A stretch of DNA of 6,035 nt from Coriobacteriales bacterium (GTDB lineage Bacteria > Actinomycetota > Coriobacteriia > Coriobacteriales > QAMH01): positions 1-6,035 of the forward strand of contig JAKSUU010000068.1 in assembly GCA_024408695.1 (NCBI GenBank), in the 5' to 3' direction. A model generated the notes under the pieces. The model did not search any database and was not told where the DNA came from. It saw nothing but the letters and a program-made list of their open reading frames with translations. This document shows positions 1 through 5,983 of the stretch, piece after piece. Numbering within the stretch: position 1 is the first letter of the stretch; each line of letters opens with the position of its first letter. A program made the translations under genes and the position numbers.

Positions 1-1
1 G

Positions 2-502
2 ATTTGTTCTATTGGCCAAGCAGGCGAAGTCTGCATTGATCTATCCACAAATCCTCCTGGTATTATTCGCGAATATTTAGGTGATGATGCCGGGACTACA
101 AACGCCAAGCGTGATGGTTGGTGTCATACGGGTGATACCGCCTGGAAAGACGAAGATGGATACTTTTGGTATGTTGGACGCAATGACGACGTAATAAAAT
201 CAAGTGGCTACAGGATTGGCCCCACAGAAATTGAAAGCGTTTTGCTTATGCACGATGCCGTGTGCGAATGTGCCGTTACTGCTGTTCCCGATGAGTTGCG
301 TGGCAGTGCTGTTAAGGCAACGATTGTTTTAACAGATGCTTTTTCGCCGAGCGATTCGCTTACAAAAGAGTTGCAAATGTGGGTCAAAAACAAGACTGCT
401 CCATATAAGTTTCCGCGCATTATTGATTACGTTGATAGCCTGCCTAAAACCACAAACGGCAAAATCATGCGTAAGGTAATTTTCGATCGCGATAATAAAT
501 AG
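2..502 (+). CDS. Acyl-CoA synthetase (AMP-forming), C-terminal part
   Basis: This is the last 166 residues of an AMP-binding (ANL superfamily) acyl-CoA ligase; the 5' part lies outside the window. The family activates a carboxylic acid to acyl-AMP and then transfers the acyl group to CoA in the cytosol. The fragment shows the HTGD motif followed by DEDGYFWYVGRNDDVIKSSG and GYRIGPTEIES, which form the hinge between the large and small domains. The small domain ends with PKTTNGKIMRK, whose lysine (codon 461-463) is the expected catalytic lysine of the adenylation step. The KSSGYRIGP wording is most like medium-chain acyl-CoA synthetases (ACSM/MACS type) rather than acetyl-CoA synthetase, but the substrate pocket is not in the window, so the substrate is unknown. 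The gene ends with TAG and converges on the flavoprotein gene on the other strand, 65 bp away. Confidence 0.9.
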   Translation: MCSIGQAGEVCIDLSTNPPGIIREYLGDDAGTTNAKRDGWCHTGDTAWKDEDGYFWYVGRNDDVIKSSGYRIGPTEIESVLLMHDAVCECAVTAVPDELRGSAVKATIVLTDAFSPSDSLTKELQMWVKNKTAPYKFPRIIDYVDSLPKTTNGKIMRKVIFDRDNK

Positions 503-569
503 CAACACCCCGGGGGGGGGTGCGATACTGCAACACTTGGGGACAGTAACCTTGGTGTTGCAACATGTT
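502..569. repeat. Nested inverted repeats between convergent genes
   Basis: GCAACAC occurs at 502-508 and 530-536, and its complement GTGTTGC at 555-561, so two alternative stems can form (502-509 with 554-561, 8 bp; or 530-536 with 555-561, 7 bp extended by G-C pairs near the loop). A further short stem CACCCC (506-511) / GGGGTG (517-522) has a loop of five G. TGTTGCAACA at 556-565 is a perfect palindrome, and AACATGTT follows at 562-569, reaching the flavoprotein stop codon. Sitting between convergent genes it may act as a bidirectional terminator, but no U-tract directly follows the stems. The TTGGGGACAG wording (537-546) resembles REP-type intergenic repeats; that is an impression only. 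Confidence 0.5.
512..520 (+). repeat. Nine-G homopolymer tract
   Basis: Nine consecutive G residues lie 10 bp beyond the acyl-CoA synthetase stop codon. In an AT-rich stretch this is compositionally striking. Such tracts are prone to slippage in replication and in sequencing, so the true length may differ. It is outside both flanking reading frames, so length changes would not alter either protein. Confidence 0.8.
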
Positions 570-1668
570 ACAATATCTTTTTGCAATGTTTAATGATGCC
601 AATAGGGGCTCGTTTTAGATTGTAGTTATAGTTTGATATAACATTGTCACAAACATAGTTAACTATAGCTGTATCAAGATGCATGTTCTGTAGAAATGGC
701 TTTCTTAAAAAGGCTTTACAGATATGGTCACTTCGTTTAATTGTTGTTTGAATTTTTTTTATTTCTCGGTTGAATGATGTTTCAAGTGGCGCTTCATTTT
801 TAATGTGATTGCTTATACATTTTGCAGCAATTTGTGATGATAGAAATGCAAAATATAGCCCTTCACCTGTCATTGAATCTACCAACCCAGCAGCGTCTCC
901 AATCAAAATGATGTGATTTTGACACGGTCTTTTTACAGGTTTTGAGCAGGGGATAGCCGCCCCAGAAATTTTTTGTCTTGAATTAATTCCATTTTTTTTA
1001 CAGAATTTGTTAAATTCGGTGATAATTTTTTTCTTGTCTTTTTTTGCATTACGTGTACCTGCACCAACATTATTTGGAAAAACCCAAATGTATCCGTCTT
1101 TAAGCAGATTAAAATAGATATTCACGGAGTCGCCTTGCCATTTTTTTGGAATTTTTGCTTCAATGCAAAAGCCACTCGGTTTGTATTTATTATCAACTAA
1201 TTTACGAACTGTACTTAAGGCGCCATCTGCACCAACTAAAACTTTATATTTGATTTTTTTGGTCTTACCATGCCTTTCAATTTTGATTTCGCGTTTATCA
1301 TGATTAAAACAAGCTTTCGAATCATCAAAAAATGCGCCTCCGCTATTTTTAAAGAAATTGACGCACCACATATCAAAATGCTTGCGGTCAACACTTCTAA
1401 ATGTTGAGCAGTTATCCGATGATCCAATTTCTTTATATTCAGCAAAAAAGCGTATTTTATGTGATTTAGCGACATAACCATGATATTCACCAAAAATTTC
1501 ATTGATTTTTTCATATGTCTTATTTGTGACAAGCCCACCGCAAAGTTTCTTTCTTGGAAAAGCTGCCTTGTCAATCAAGCATGTCGAAATGCCATTTTTG
1601 TGCAGTTGATAAGCTAAAGCAGCTCCAGCAGGGCCCGCCCCAATTATTGCAACATCAAATTTTTTCAA
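568..1668 (-). CDS. FAD-dependent oxidoreductase, geranylgeranyl reductase family
   Basis: The 366-residue protein begins with an FAD-binding Rossmann motif, GAGPAG at residues 10-15, with D33 at the end of the second strand where the FAD ribose is normally held. PRKKLCGG (38-45) is the family's P-x-K-x-CGG signature. VGADGALSTVR (145-155), GYIWVFPNNVGAG (192-204) and IGDAAGLVDSMTGEG (256-270) are the further motifs expected of geranylgeranyl reductases and related group A flavoproteins. Members reduce isoprenoid double bonds (chlorophyll, archaeal lipid or menaquinone side chains) or act on other substrates; the substrate cannot be told here. The start is TTG at 1668, because a stop lies a few codons upstream with no ATG or GTG between, and MKKFDVAIIGAG fits the family's N-terminus. 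The SD is weak. The gene is visibly more AT-rich than its neighbours, with long A/T runs. No membrane segment is evident. Confidence 0.85.
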   Translation of the reverse strand: MKKFDVAIIGAGPAGAALAYQLHKNGISTCLIDKAAFPRKKLCGGLVTNKTYEKINEIFGEYHGYVAKSHKIRFFAEYKEIGSSDNCSTFRSVDRKHFDMWCVNFFKNSGGAFFDDSKACFNHDKREIKIERHGKTKKIKYKVLVGADGALSTVRKLVDNKYKPSGFCIEAKIPKKWQGDSVNIYFNLLKDGYIWVFPNNVGAGTRNAKKDKKKIITEFNKFCKKNGINSRQKISGAAIPCSKPVKRPCQNHIILIGDAAGLVDSMTGEGLYFAFLSSQIAAKCISNHIKNEAPLETSFNREIKKIQTTIKRSDHICKAFLRKPFLQNMHLDTAIVNYVCDNVISNYNYNLKRAPIGIIKHCKKIL

Positions 1669-1691
1669 AATTAACTTATAACAATGTAAGG

Positions 1692-1697
1692 ATTATA
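1692..1697 (-). promoter_or_regulatory. Possible -10 box of the flavoprotein gene
   Basis: On the minus strand TATAAT is read at these bases, about 24 nt upstream of the TTG start, which would give a leader of under 20 nt. No convincing -35 box lies 16-18 bp upstream, and the whole gap is AT-rich, so chance is a real alternative. A second candidate, TATACT, lies at 1700-1705. Confidence 0.3.
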
Positions 1698-1738
1698 AAA
1701 GTATAATTCAAAAATCGTTTTATTAGTCTTTTAACTTT

Positions 1739-1747
1739 TGCTATAAT
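1739..1747 (+). promoter_or_regulatory. Extended -10 promoter of the carboxylase operon
   Basis: TGCTATAAT gives a perfect TATAAT (1742-1747) with the TGn extension of extended -10 promoters. The expected -35 position (1719-1724, TTTATT) is poor, which extended -10 promoters tolerate. Transcription would begin near 1754, leaving a leader of about 35 nt before the ATG at 1790, with SD AGGGGG at 1779-1784 and 5 nt spacing. Confidence 0.6.
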
Positions 1748-1789
1748 AATAAGTTCTAAAAATTATGTTGATTTTGATAGGGGGTTTGT

Positions 1790-3667
1790 ATGTCGCAACC
1801 GCTTAAGATTATGGATACTACATTGCGCGATGCTCATCAGTCGCTTTGGGCAACTCGTATGGAATTAAAAGACATGCTCCCAATACTTGAAAAACTTGAC
1901 AAGATAGGTTATTGGGCGCTCGAAGTATGGGGTGGAGCTACATTCGACACCTGTCTTCGTTTTTTGGATGAAAATCCTTGGGATCGCCTTCGTATTATCA
2001 AACAAAAATGTCCCAAAACGCCTCTTGCAATGCTTACCCGTGGTCAAAATTTGGTTGGTTACCACCATTATTCAAAAGAAATTATCGACCGATTCATCAA
2101 AGCATCTTATCGCAATGGCATTAGCGTATTTCGTGTTTTTGATGCACTAAATGATATTCGCAATGTTCGTGATACCGCAGCTAGTCTGCGCGAATGTGGG
2201 GCACATTTTGAAGGCGCAATTTCTTATACAATGAGTCCTGTTCATACTTTGGATGCTTACTTAGACTATGCACAACAGTTAAAAGATGAAGGCGCAGACA
2301 GCATTGCAATTAAAGATATGGCAGGCATGCTTACGCCTTATCGCACTGAGCGTCTTGTTGCTGCTCTTGTTAAAGAAATTGGACTTCCTGTGCACGTACA
2401 CTGCCACTTTGTTGGTGGTATGGCAGCAACAAATTATTTAAAAGCTGCCGAGGCAGGCGCTTCAATCGTAGATACTGCAAGCGCCCCACTTGCTTTTGGT
2501 AACTCTCAGCCACCAGTCGAAATGGTAGTTGCGGCTCTTAAAGAAAGTGGCTACGATACAGGTCTTGACCTCGATCAACTTTTTGAAATTTCAGAATACT
2601 GGGAAGATGTTCGTCTTCATGGAAAATATAAATATGGTTTGTCTACCTTGACACATATGAAAGTGTATTCACATCAGGTGCCAGGTGGCATGATGTCTAA
2701 TCTTGTTTCCCAGCTTGAAACTCAAAAAGCAAGCGATCGCCTAGGTGAAGTGCTTGAAGAAATTCCACGTGTTCGTGCAGAAGTAGGTTTTCCTCCTCTT
2801 GTTACACCAATGTCCCAAATTGTTGGTACGCAAAGTGTGTTTAATGTGCTTACAGGCAAGCGCTGGAGCGTAATTTCAAAAGAGATGAAGGATTATTTGG
2901 CGGGATATTATGGCAAGACTCCTGGCCCGGTTGATAAAAAAATCCAGGAACTTGCTCTTAAAGGTGAAATGCCACTTGACGAAGATACCCCTCCGGGTTC
3001 TCTTGTCACAACTACATATGCCCAGGTAGAAGAAGAAATTGGAGATTTAGCACAAAGTGAAGAAGACGTGTTAATGTATGCCCTTTTTCCTAATGAGTCG
3101 CGTGAATATCTTAAAAAACATGAGAAGCAAGAAAATGTATATTTTGCAATGAATGAAAATGTAAAGGCCACTAAAAAGGAGGACTACGTGGATACTGCTC
3201 AAATACGCGAACTTGTAAAAATGGTACAAGACACTGGCATTGGCGAGGTTACAGTTGAAGAAGCTGGTGCTAAGATTACGGTTAAGAGTGAAAGTGCTGC
3301 TGCTGCAAGTGCAATGGCGGGTGTAGGTATAAGTGTTGACACAGGTGTTCCTGCCCCAAGCGTTACTCCAAAATCTGCCAGTCCTAAAAAAGATTTTGGT
3401 GATATTCCGGCAAGCTGGACAGCAGTTACATCCCCAATGGTTGGCACTTTTTATGAAGCCCCAGCCCCTGGTGAAGCTCCATTTGTTAAGGAAGGCGATA
3501 CTGTAGGTGCAGGAGATGTAATGTGCATTGTAGAAGCCATGAAACTCATGAACGAAGTATGCGCGGACTTTTTATGTGTTGTTAAAAAGGTTTGCTTAAA
3601 CGATGGTGATGCAGTTGAATTTGGCACACCATTATTTTATGTTGAACCAATTGTTGAAGATAAATAA
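1790..3667 (+). CDS. Carboxyltransferase (PycB/OadA/5S type) fused to AccB-type biotin carrier
   Basis: The 625-residue protein has two modules. Residues 1-466 are a TIM-barrel carboxyltransferase of the pyruvate carboxylase / oxaloacetate decarboxylase / transcarboxylase 5S group. DTTLRDAHQSLWATRM is at 9-24, the carboxylated catalytic lysine is K175 (IKDMAG), and the metal ligands are D14, H204 and H206 (HVHCH). PPLVTPMSQIVGTQ (335-348) and EEDVLMYALFP (424-434) are conserved tail motifs. Residues 467-625 are a full biotin carrier with biotinylation lysine K585 in EAMKLMNEV. It carries the AccB N-terminal segment (VDTAQIRELVKMV), an Ala/Ser/Pro linker (about 501-545), and SPMVGTFYEAPAPGEAP with the thumb insertion of acetyl-CoA carboxylase carriers. 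The likely reaction is carboxylation of pyruvate, or the reverse decarboxylation of oxaloacetate, with the AccC encoded downstream. No membrane decarboxylase subunits are in the window, so a sodium pump is not indicated. The ATG has a good SD (AGGGGG). Confidence 0.9.
   Translation: MSQPLKIMDTTLRDAHQSLWATRMELKDMLPILEKLDKIGYWALEVWGGATFDTCLRFLDENPWDRLRIIKQKCPKTPLAMLTRGQNLVGYHHYSKEIIDRFIKASYRNGISVFRVFDALNDIRNVRDTAASLRECGAHFEGAISYTMSPVHTLDAYLDYAQQLKDEGADSIAIKDMAGMLTPYRTERLVAALVKEIGLPVHVHCHFVGGMAATNYLKAAEAGASIVDTASAPLAFGNSQPPVEMVVAALKESGYDTGLDLDQLFEISEYWEDVRLHGKYKYGLSTLTHMKVYSHQVPGGMMSNLVSQLETQKASDRLGEVLEEIPRVRAEVGFPPLVTPMSQIVGTQSVFNVLTGKRWSVISKEMKDYLAGYYGKTPGPVDKKIQELALKGEMPLDEDTPPGSLVTTTYAQVEEEIGDLAQSEEDVLMYALFPNESREYLKKHEKQENVYFAMNENVKATKKEDYVDTAQIRELVKMVQDTGIGEVTVEEAGAKITVKSESAAAASAMAGVGISVDTGVPAPSVTPKSASPKKDFGDIPASWTAVTSPMVGTFYEAPAPGEAPFVKEGDTVGAGDVMCIVEAMKLMNEVCADFLCVVKKVCLNDGDAVEFGTPLFYVEPIVEDK
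3176..3190 (+). promoter_or_regulatory. Internal ribosome binding site and GTG start inside the fusion gene
   Basis: AAGGAGG (3176-3182, inside the A-rich run 3173-3183) matches the anti-SD sequence almost perfectly and is followed after 5 nt by GTG at 3188-3190, in frame with the gene. This is stronger than the SD of any annotated start in the window. It falls exactly at the boundary between the carboxyltransferase module and the first residue of the AccB-like module. Confidence 0.6.
3188..3667 (+). CDS. accB: Possible free biotin carboxyl carrier protein from an internal start
   Basis: Translation from the internal GTG would give a 159-residue protein, the normal size of AccB (E. coli has 156). 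Its N-terminus, (M)DTAQIRELVKMVQDTGIGE, matches where AccB proteins normally begin; that segment is known to help bind biotin carboxylase. The biotinylated lysine would be residue 119, about 40 residues from the C-terminus. The product would serve acetyl-CoA carboxylase with the downstream AccC, while the carboxyltransferase subunits AccA and AccD would have to be encoded elsewhere. The reading frame and the start signal are visible; that both products are made is inference. The alternative is a fusion that retains a relic start signal. Confidence 0.45.
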   Translation: MDTAQIRELVKMVQDTGIGEVTVEEAGAKITVKSESAAAASAMAGVGISVDTGVPAPSVTPKSASPKKDFGDIPASWTAVTSPMVGTFYEAPAPGEAPFVKEGDTVGAGDVMCIVEAMKLMNEVCADFLCVVKKVCLNDGDAVEFGTPLFYVEPIVEDK

Positions 3668-3704
3668 TTGGTACATTTCATCCCTGATATTTTTTGTACC
3701 AATT
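3666..3704. promoter_or_regulatory. Palindrome 1 upstream of accC (possible operator)
   Basis: AATTGGTACA (3666-3675) and TGTACCAATT (3695-3704) form a perfect 10-bp inverted repeat around 19 nt. The first bases overlap the stop codon of the fusion gene. The core GGTAC...GTACC unit (3670-3700) is 31 bp, the same length as the second palindrome. No U-tract follows directly, so a simple intrinsic terminator is unlikely. A dyad operator, or an mRNA stem that sets the ratio of upstream to downstream gene expression, fits better. Confidence 0.5.
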
Positions 3705-3722
3705 CTCAGTTCAACATAGATT
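3694..3722 (+). promoter_or_regulatory. Weak candidate promoter between the two palindromes
   Basis: TTGTAC (3694-3699) and TAGATT (3717-3722) are separated by 17 bp and match the sigma-A boxes at three and four of six positions. The -35 would overlap palindrome 1 and the start point would fall just before palindrome 2, an arrangement suited to repression. The matches are poor, and accC may be read only from the upstream promoter. Confidence 0.2.
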
Positions 3723-3732
3723 TTTTAATTAA

Positions 3733-3765
3733 TGGTACAAAAAATACCTGACATGTTTTGTACCA
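3733..3765. promoter_or_regulatory. Palindrome 2 upstream of accC (possible operator)
   Basis: TGGTACAAAA (3733-3742) and TTTTGTACCA (3756-3765) form a perfect 10-bp inverted repeat around 13 nt. The GGTAC...GTACC core (3734-3764) is again 31 bp, matches palindrome 1 at 24 of 31 positions in direct orientation, and is centred 64 bp from it. Its right arm touches an AAGGAG sequence (3765-3770), so as RNA the stem could affect ribosome access to accC. Confidence 0.5.
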
Positions 3766-3794
3766 AGGAGAAAGAATTAATAAGAGTAAAAGAT

Positions 3795-5138
3795 ATGTTT
3801 AACAAAATTCTTATAGCAAACAGAGGAGAAATTGCACTTAGGATTATCCGTGCTGCTCATGAGCTTGGAATAGAGGCTGTAGCGGTTTATTCAGAAGCGG
3901 ATGCAGGTGCTCAGTTTGTAGGTGAAGCAGACCAAGCCGTTTGTATTGGTCCAGCTCAATCTACAAAATCCTATCTTCAAATCCCTGCAATTATTAGTGC
4001 TGCAAAAATAACAGGTGCTCAAGCAATTCACCCAGCATACGGTTTTTTGGCAGAAAACGCAGATTTTGCTCGCGCTTGCGAAAATAACGATATCAAATTT
4101 ATTGGTCCAACTGGCGATTGCATAGAGAAAATGGGCCATAAATCCCAAGCCAAACAAACAATGAAAGACTTTGGCGTTCCTTGTGTTCCCGGTAGCGATG
4201 GTAGCGTTGCAACAGTTGAGCAAGCCGCAAAGTTTGCCGATGAAGTTGGTTATCCTGTTCTTATAAAAGCAAGCGCCGGTGGTGGCGGAAAAGGCATGCG
4301 TGTTGCTAATGATGCAAGTGAGCTTGAAAACATGTTTAATGCTGCAAAGGCTGAAGCAGCAAGTGCTTTTGGCAACGATGATGTTTATCTAGAAAAATAC
4401 ATTCTTAAACCTCGTCATGTAGAAATGCAAATTTTAGCGGACGGGCAAGGAAATGCTATACATCTTTGTGAGCGCGACTGTAGCGTTCAACGTCGTCATC
4501 AAAAATTAATTGAAGAAGCTCCAAGTCCTGCTCTTAGCGAAGAAACTCGTCAAAAAATGGGTGATATCGCCATTAATGCTGTTAAAAACATTGGCTACGA
4601 AAGTGCAGGTACAATTGAATTTTTACTTGATGCCCGCGGTGACTTTTATTTTATGGAAATGAACACGCGTGTTCAAGTAGAACATACAGTTAGTGAACAA
4701 ATTACAAATACAGACATTATTGCGGAGCAAATTCGCATTGCAGCAGGCGAGTCAATTTCATGCCTTAATAAAGCACCGTTTTCGCCAATATGTCACGCCA
4801 TTGAATTTAGAATCAATGCCGAAGATCCAGATAACAATTTTCTTCCTTGTCCAGGCAAAATTCAGCGTTTCGACTTGCCGGGTGGTCCTGGTGTTCGCGT
4901 TGATACTGGTTTTGTTGCAGGGGATACAATTTCTCCATATTACGATTCGATGATTGCAAAATTAATTGTAACTGGTGCAACACGCGACCAAGCTATTGCT
5001 CGTGGTCGTCGTGCACTTGATGAGTTAAATATAGAAGGGATCAAAACAACAACTCCTTTCCACAGAAAGGTACTAGATAACGCCGCTTTTATTTGTGGCG
5101 ATTTTGCAACCGATTTTATTGAGGTAGAGGGATTTTAG
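3795..5138 (+). CDS. accC: Biotin carboxylase subunit (acetyl-CoA / pyruvate carboxylase)
   Basis: The enzyme carboxylates the biotin of a carrier protein using ATP and bicarbonate. From the ATG at 3795 it has 447 residues, close to E. coli AccC (449). It opens with KILIANRGEIALR, has HPAYGFLAEN (79-88), K116 and K158, the ATP-grasp glycine loop ASAGGGGKGM (159-168), H208, K237 in RRHQKLIEEAPSP, and E275. E288, N290, R292, Q294, V295 and E296 (MEMNTRVQVEH) keep the E. coli numbering. R339 lies in the C-terminal domain. The frame stays open upstream to ATG codons at 3753 and 3732, but these lie inside a palindrome, lack an SD, and add residues not seen in the family. The chosen start has only a weak SD (AAGAG, 3782-3786). 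A single BC next to the fused carrier could feed both a pyruvate-type carboxylase and acetyl-CoA carboxylase. Confidence 0.92.
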   Translation: MFNKILIANRGEIALRIIRAAHELGIEAVAVYSEADAGAQFVGEADQAVCIGPAQSTKSYLQIPAIISAAKITGAQAIHPAYGFLAENADFARACENNDIKFIGPTGDCIEKMGHKSQAKQTMKDFGVPCVPGSDGSVATVEQAAKFADEVGYPVLIKASAGGGGKGMRVANDASELENMFNAAKAEAASAFGNDDVYLEKYILKPRHVEMQILADGQGNAIHLCERDCSVQRRHQKLIEEAPSPALSEETRQKMGDIAINAVKNIGYESAGTIEFLLDARGDFYFMEMNTRVQVEHTVSEQITNTDIIAEQIRIAAGESISCLNKAPFSPICHAIEFRINAEDPDNNFLPCPGKIQRFDLPGGPGVRVDTGFVAGDTISPYYDSMIAKLIVTGATRDQAIARGRRALDELNIEGIKTTTPFHRKVLDNAAFICGDFATDFIEVEGF

Positions 5139-5184
5139 TGCTATGCAAAGATGGTAATTGCGCTACTCTTCTAAGATTCAAATT

Positions 5185-5757
5185 ATGGCTAATCATACAC
5201 ATAAAAATACCTATGTTCGTCGTCAAGTTTTCGAAATCTTGTATGCGTATGAGTTTTCACAAAATGGCGTCGCTGCTACATCTTTTTGGCCTACAAAAGA
5301 CCAAATCATTGCCGATTACACAGACAACAAATTTCAGCTTGTTTGCGACTTTTCTTCTTTGGATGGTGAGTGTACATTTGAACTTGGCGAAGATGAGGTT
5401 TTAGAAGAAGAAATGCAAAAAAATCTTGCGGTGTTTGATGAAGATGAAATTATAGTTGCCAATATTGATGAAAATGCCGCTCAAATTTGCGAAAACATTT
5501 TTGCAAAAAAAGACAAGCTCGATGCCATAATCGATAATTTTTCTACAAACTGGGAGTTTAATCGCATTCCAATTATAGATCGCAATATTTTGCGCATTGC
5601 TCTTTATGAGTTAAAGTATGCCGATGATGTGCCAGAAAGCGTTGCAATTAATGAAGCAGTTGAGCTTGCAAAAATTTTTGGTGGTGAGCAATCATATAAA
5701 TTTGTAAATGGAATTTTGGGTGAATTTGTTCGTAGTAGATCTGATGATAAGGAATAA
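5185..5757 (+). CDS. nusB: Transcription antitermination protein NusB, enlarged
   Basis: NusB pairs with NusE (ribosomal protein S10) on boxA RNA to allow antitermination on rRNA operons. The C-terminal half is clear: [22 protein letters not shown] (122-143), [17 protein letters not shown] (147-163) and FVNGILGEF (173-181). The N-terminal [14 protein letters not shown] (11-24) is the usual first helix, where the RNA-binding arginines sit. At 190 residues it is about 50 longer than E. coli NusB (139); the extra length is an acidic stretch, roughly residues 27-95, rich in Asp and Glu. The ATG at 5185 is preferred because [14 protein letters not shown] looks like a natural N-terminus, though its SD is poor; a TTG at 5158 would add nine residues. 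The gene lies 46 bp after accC and 1 bp before xseB. Confidence 0.88.
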   Translation: MANHTHKNTYVRRQVFEILYAYEFSQNGVAATSFWPTKDQIIADYTDNKFQLVCDFSSLDGECTFELGEDEVLEEEMQKNLAVFDEDEIIVANIDENAAQICENIFAKKDKLDAIIDNFSTNWEFNRIPIIDRNILRIALYELKYADDVPESVAINEAVELAKIFGGEQSYKFVNGILGEFVRSRSDDKE

Positions 5758-5758
5758 T

Positions 5759-5983
5759 ATGACTGAAGAAAAAGTAAATAATTCAGATGTTGATGTCAAT
5801 TCAAAGCTCGAAGAAATACTTGAAAAAGTTAAAAGCAACGATACAAGCCTTGATAGTTGCGTTGATCTTTTCGACGAGGCTATCGATTTAACCAACGATG
5901 CCATTAAACAAATTGACGAAGCTAAACTATTTGAAATGGATGAAATTTCAAAAGATGGATTACAAGATACTCAAAAGAATTAA
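5759..5983 (+). CDS. xseB: Exodeoxyribonuclease VII small subunit
   Basis: XseB binds the large subunit XseA, and together they degrade single-stranded DNA from either end. The 74-residue protein is the normal size and shows the family's two-helix pattern: KLEEILEKVKSNDTSL (16-31) followed by SCVDLFDEAIDLTNDAIKQIDEAK (33-56). The acidic tail (57-74) is not conserved in the family. The ATG at 5759 has an AAGGA SD (5749-5753) and follows the nusB stop by one base, so the two are probably translationally coupled. The large-subunit gene xseA, often adjacent to xseB, is not in the window. The 3' end overlaps dxs. Confidence 0.85.
   Translation: MTEEKVNNSDVDVNSKLEEILEKVKSNDTSLDSCVDLFDEAIDLTNDAIKQIDEAKLFEMDEISKDGLQDTQKN

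Noticed and set aside
2908..3171. Minus-strand open frame of 87 codons inside the fusion gene
   Set aside because: It is antisense to a strongly conserved protein, has no recognisable motif, and its composition follows the coding bias of the opposite strand.
3539..3550. AMKL instead of AMKM at the biotinylation site
   Set aside because: EAMKLMNE occurs in known AccB proteins (for example in cyanobacterial and plastid types), so it supports the AccB assignment rather than being an anomaly.
3666..3726. Palindrome 1 plus the later T-run (3721-3726) as an intrinsic terminator
   Set aside because: The T-run is 16 bases beyond the stem, too far for a Rho-independent terminator, and the stem is AT-rich.
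3732..3794. Upstream ATG giving accC 21 more residues
   Set aside because: The extra codons lie within a palindrome, have no SD, and the family begins at the MFNKILIANRGE position.
5143..5174. Tiny ATG-started frames before nusB (4 and 7 codons), possible leader peptides
   Set aside because: They have no SD, no repeated regulatory codons and no attenuator-like stem; chance is the simpler explanation.
5138..5404. Plus-strand open frame of 88 codons starting with GTG at the accC stop
   Set aside because: It overlaps nusB in another frame and its translation shows no family pattern; nusB is clearly the real gene there.
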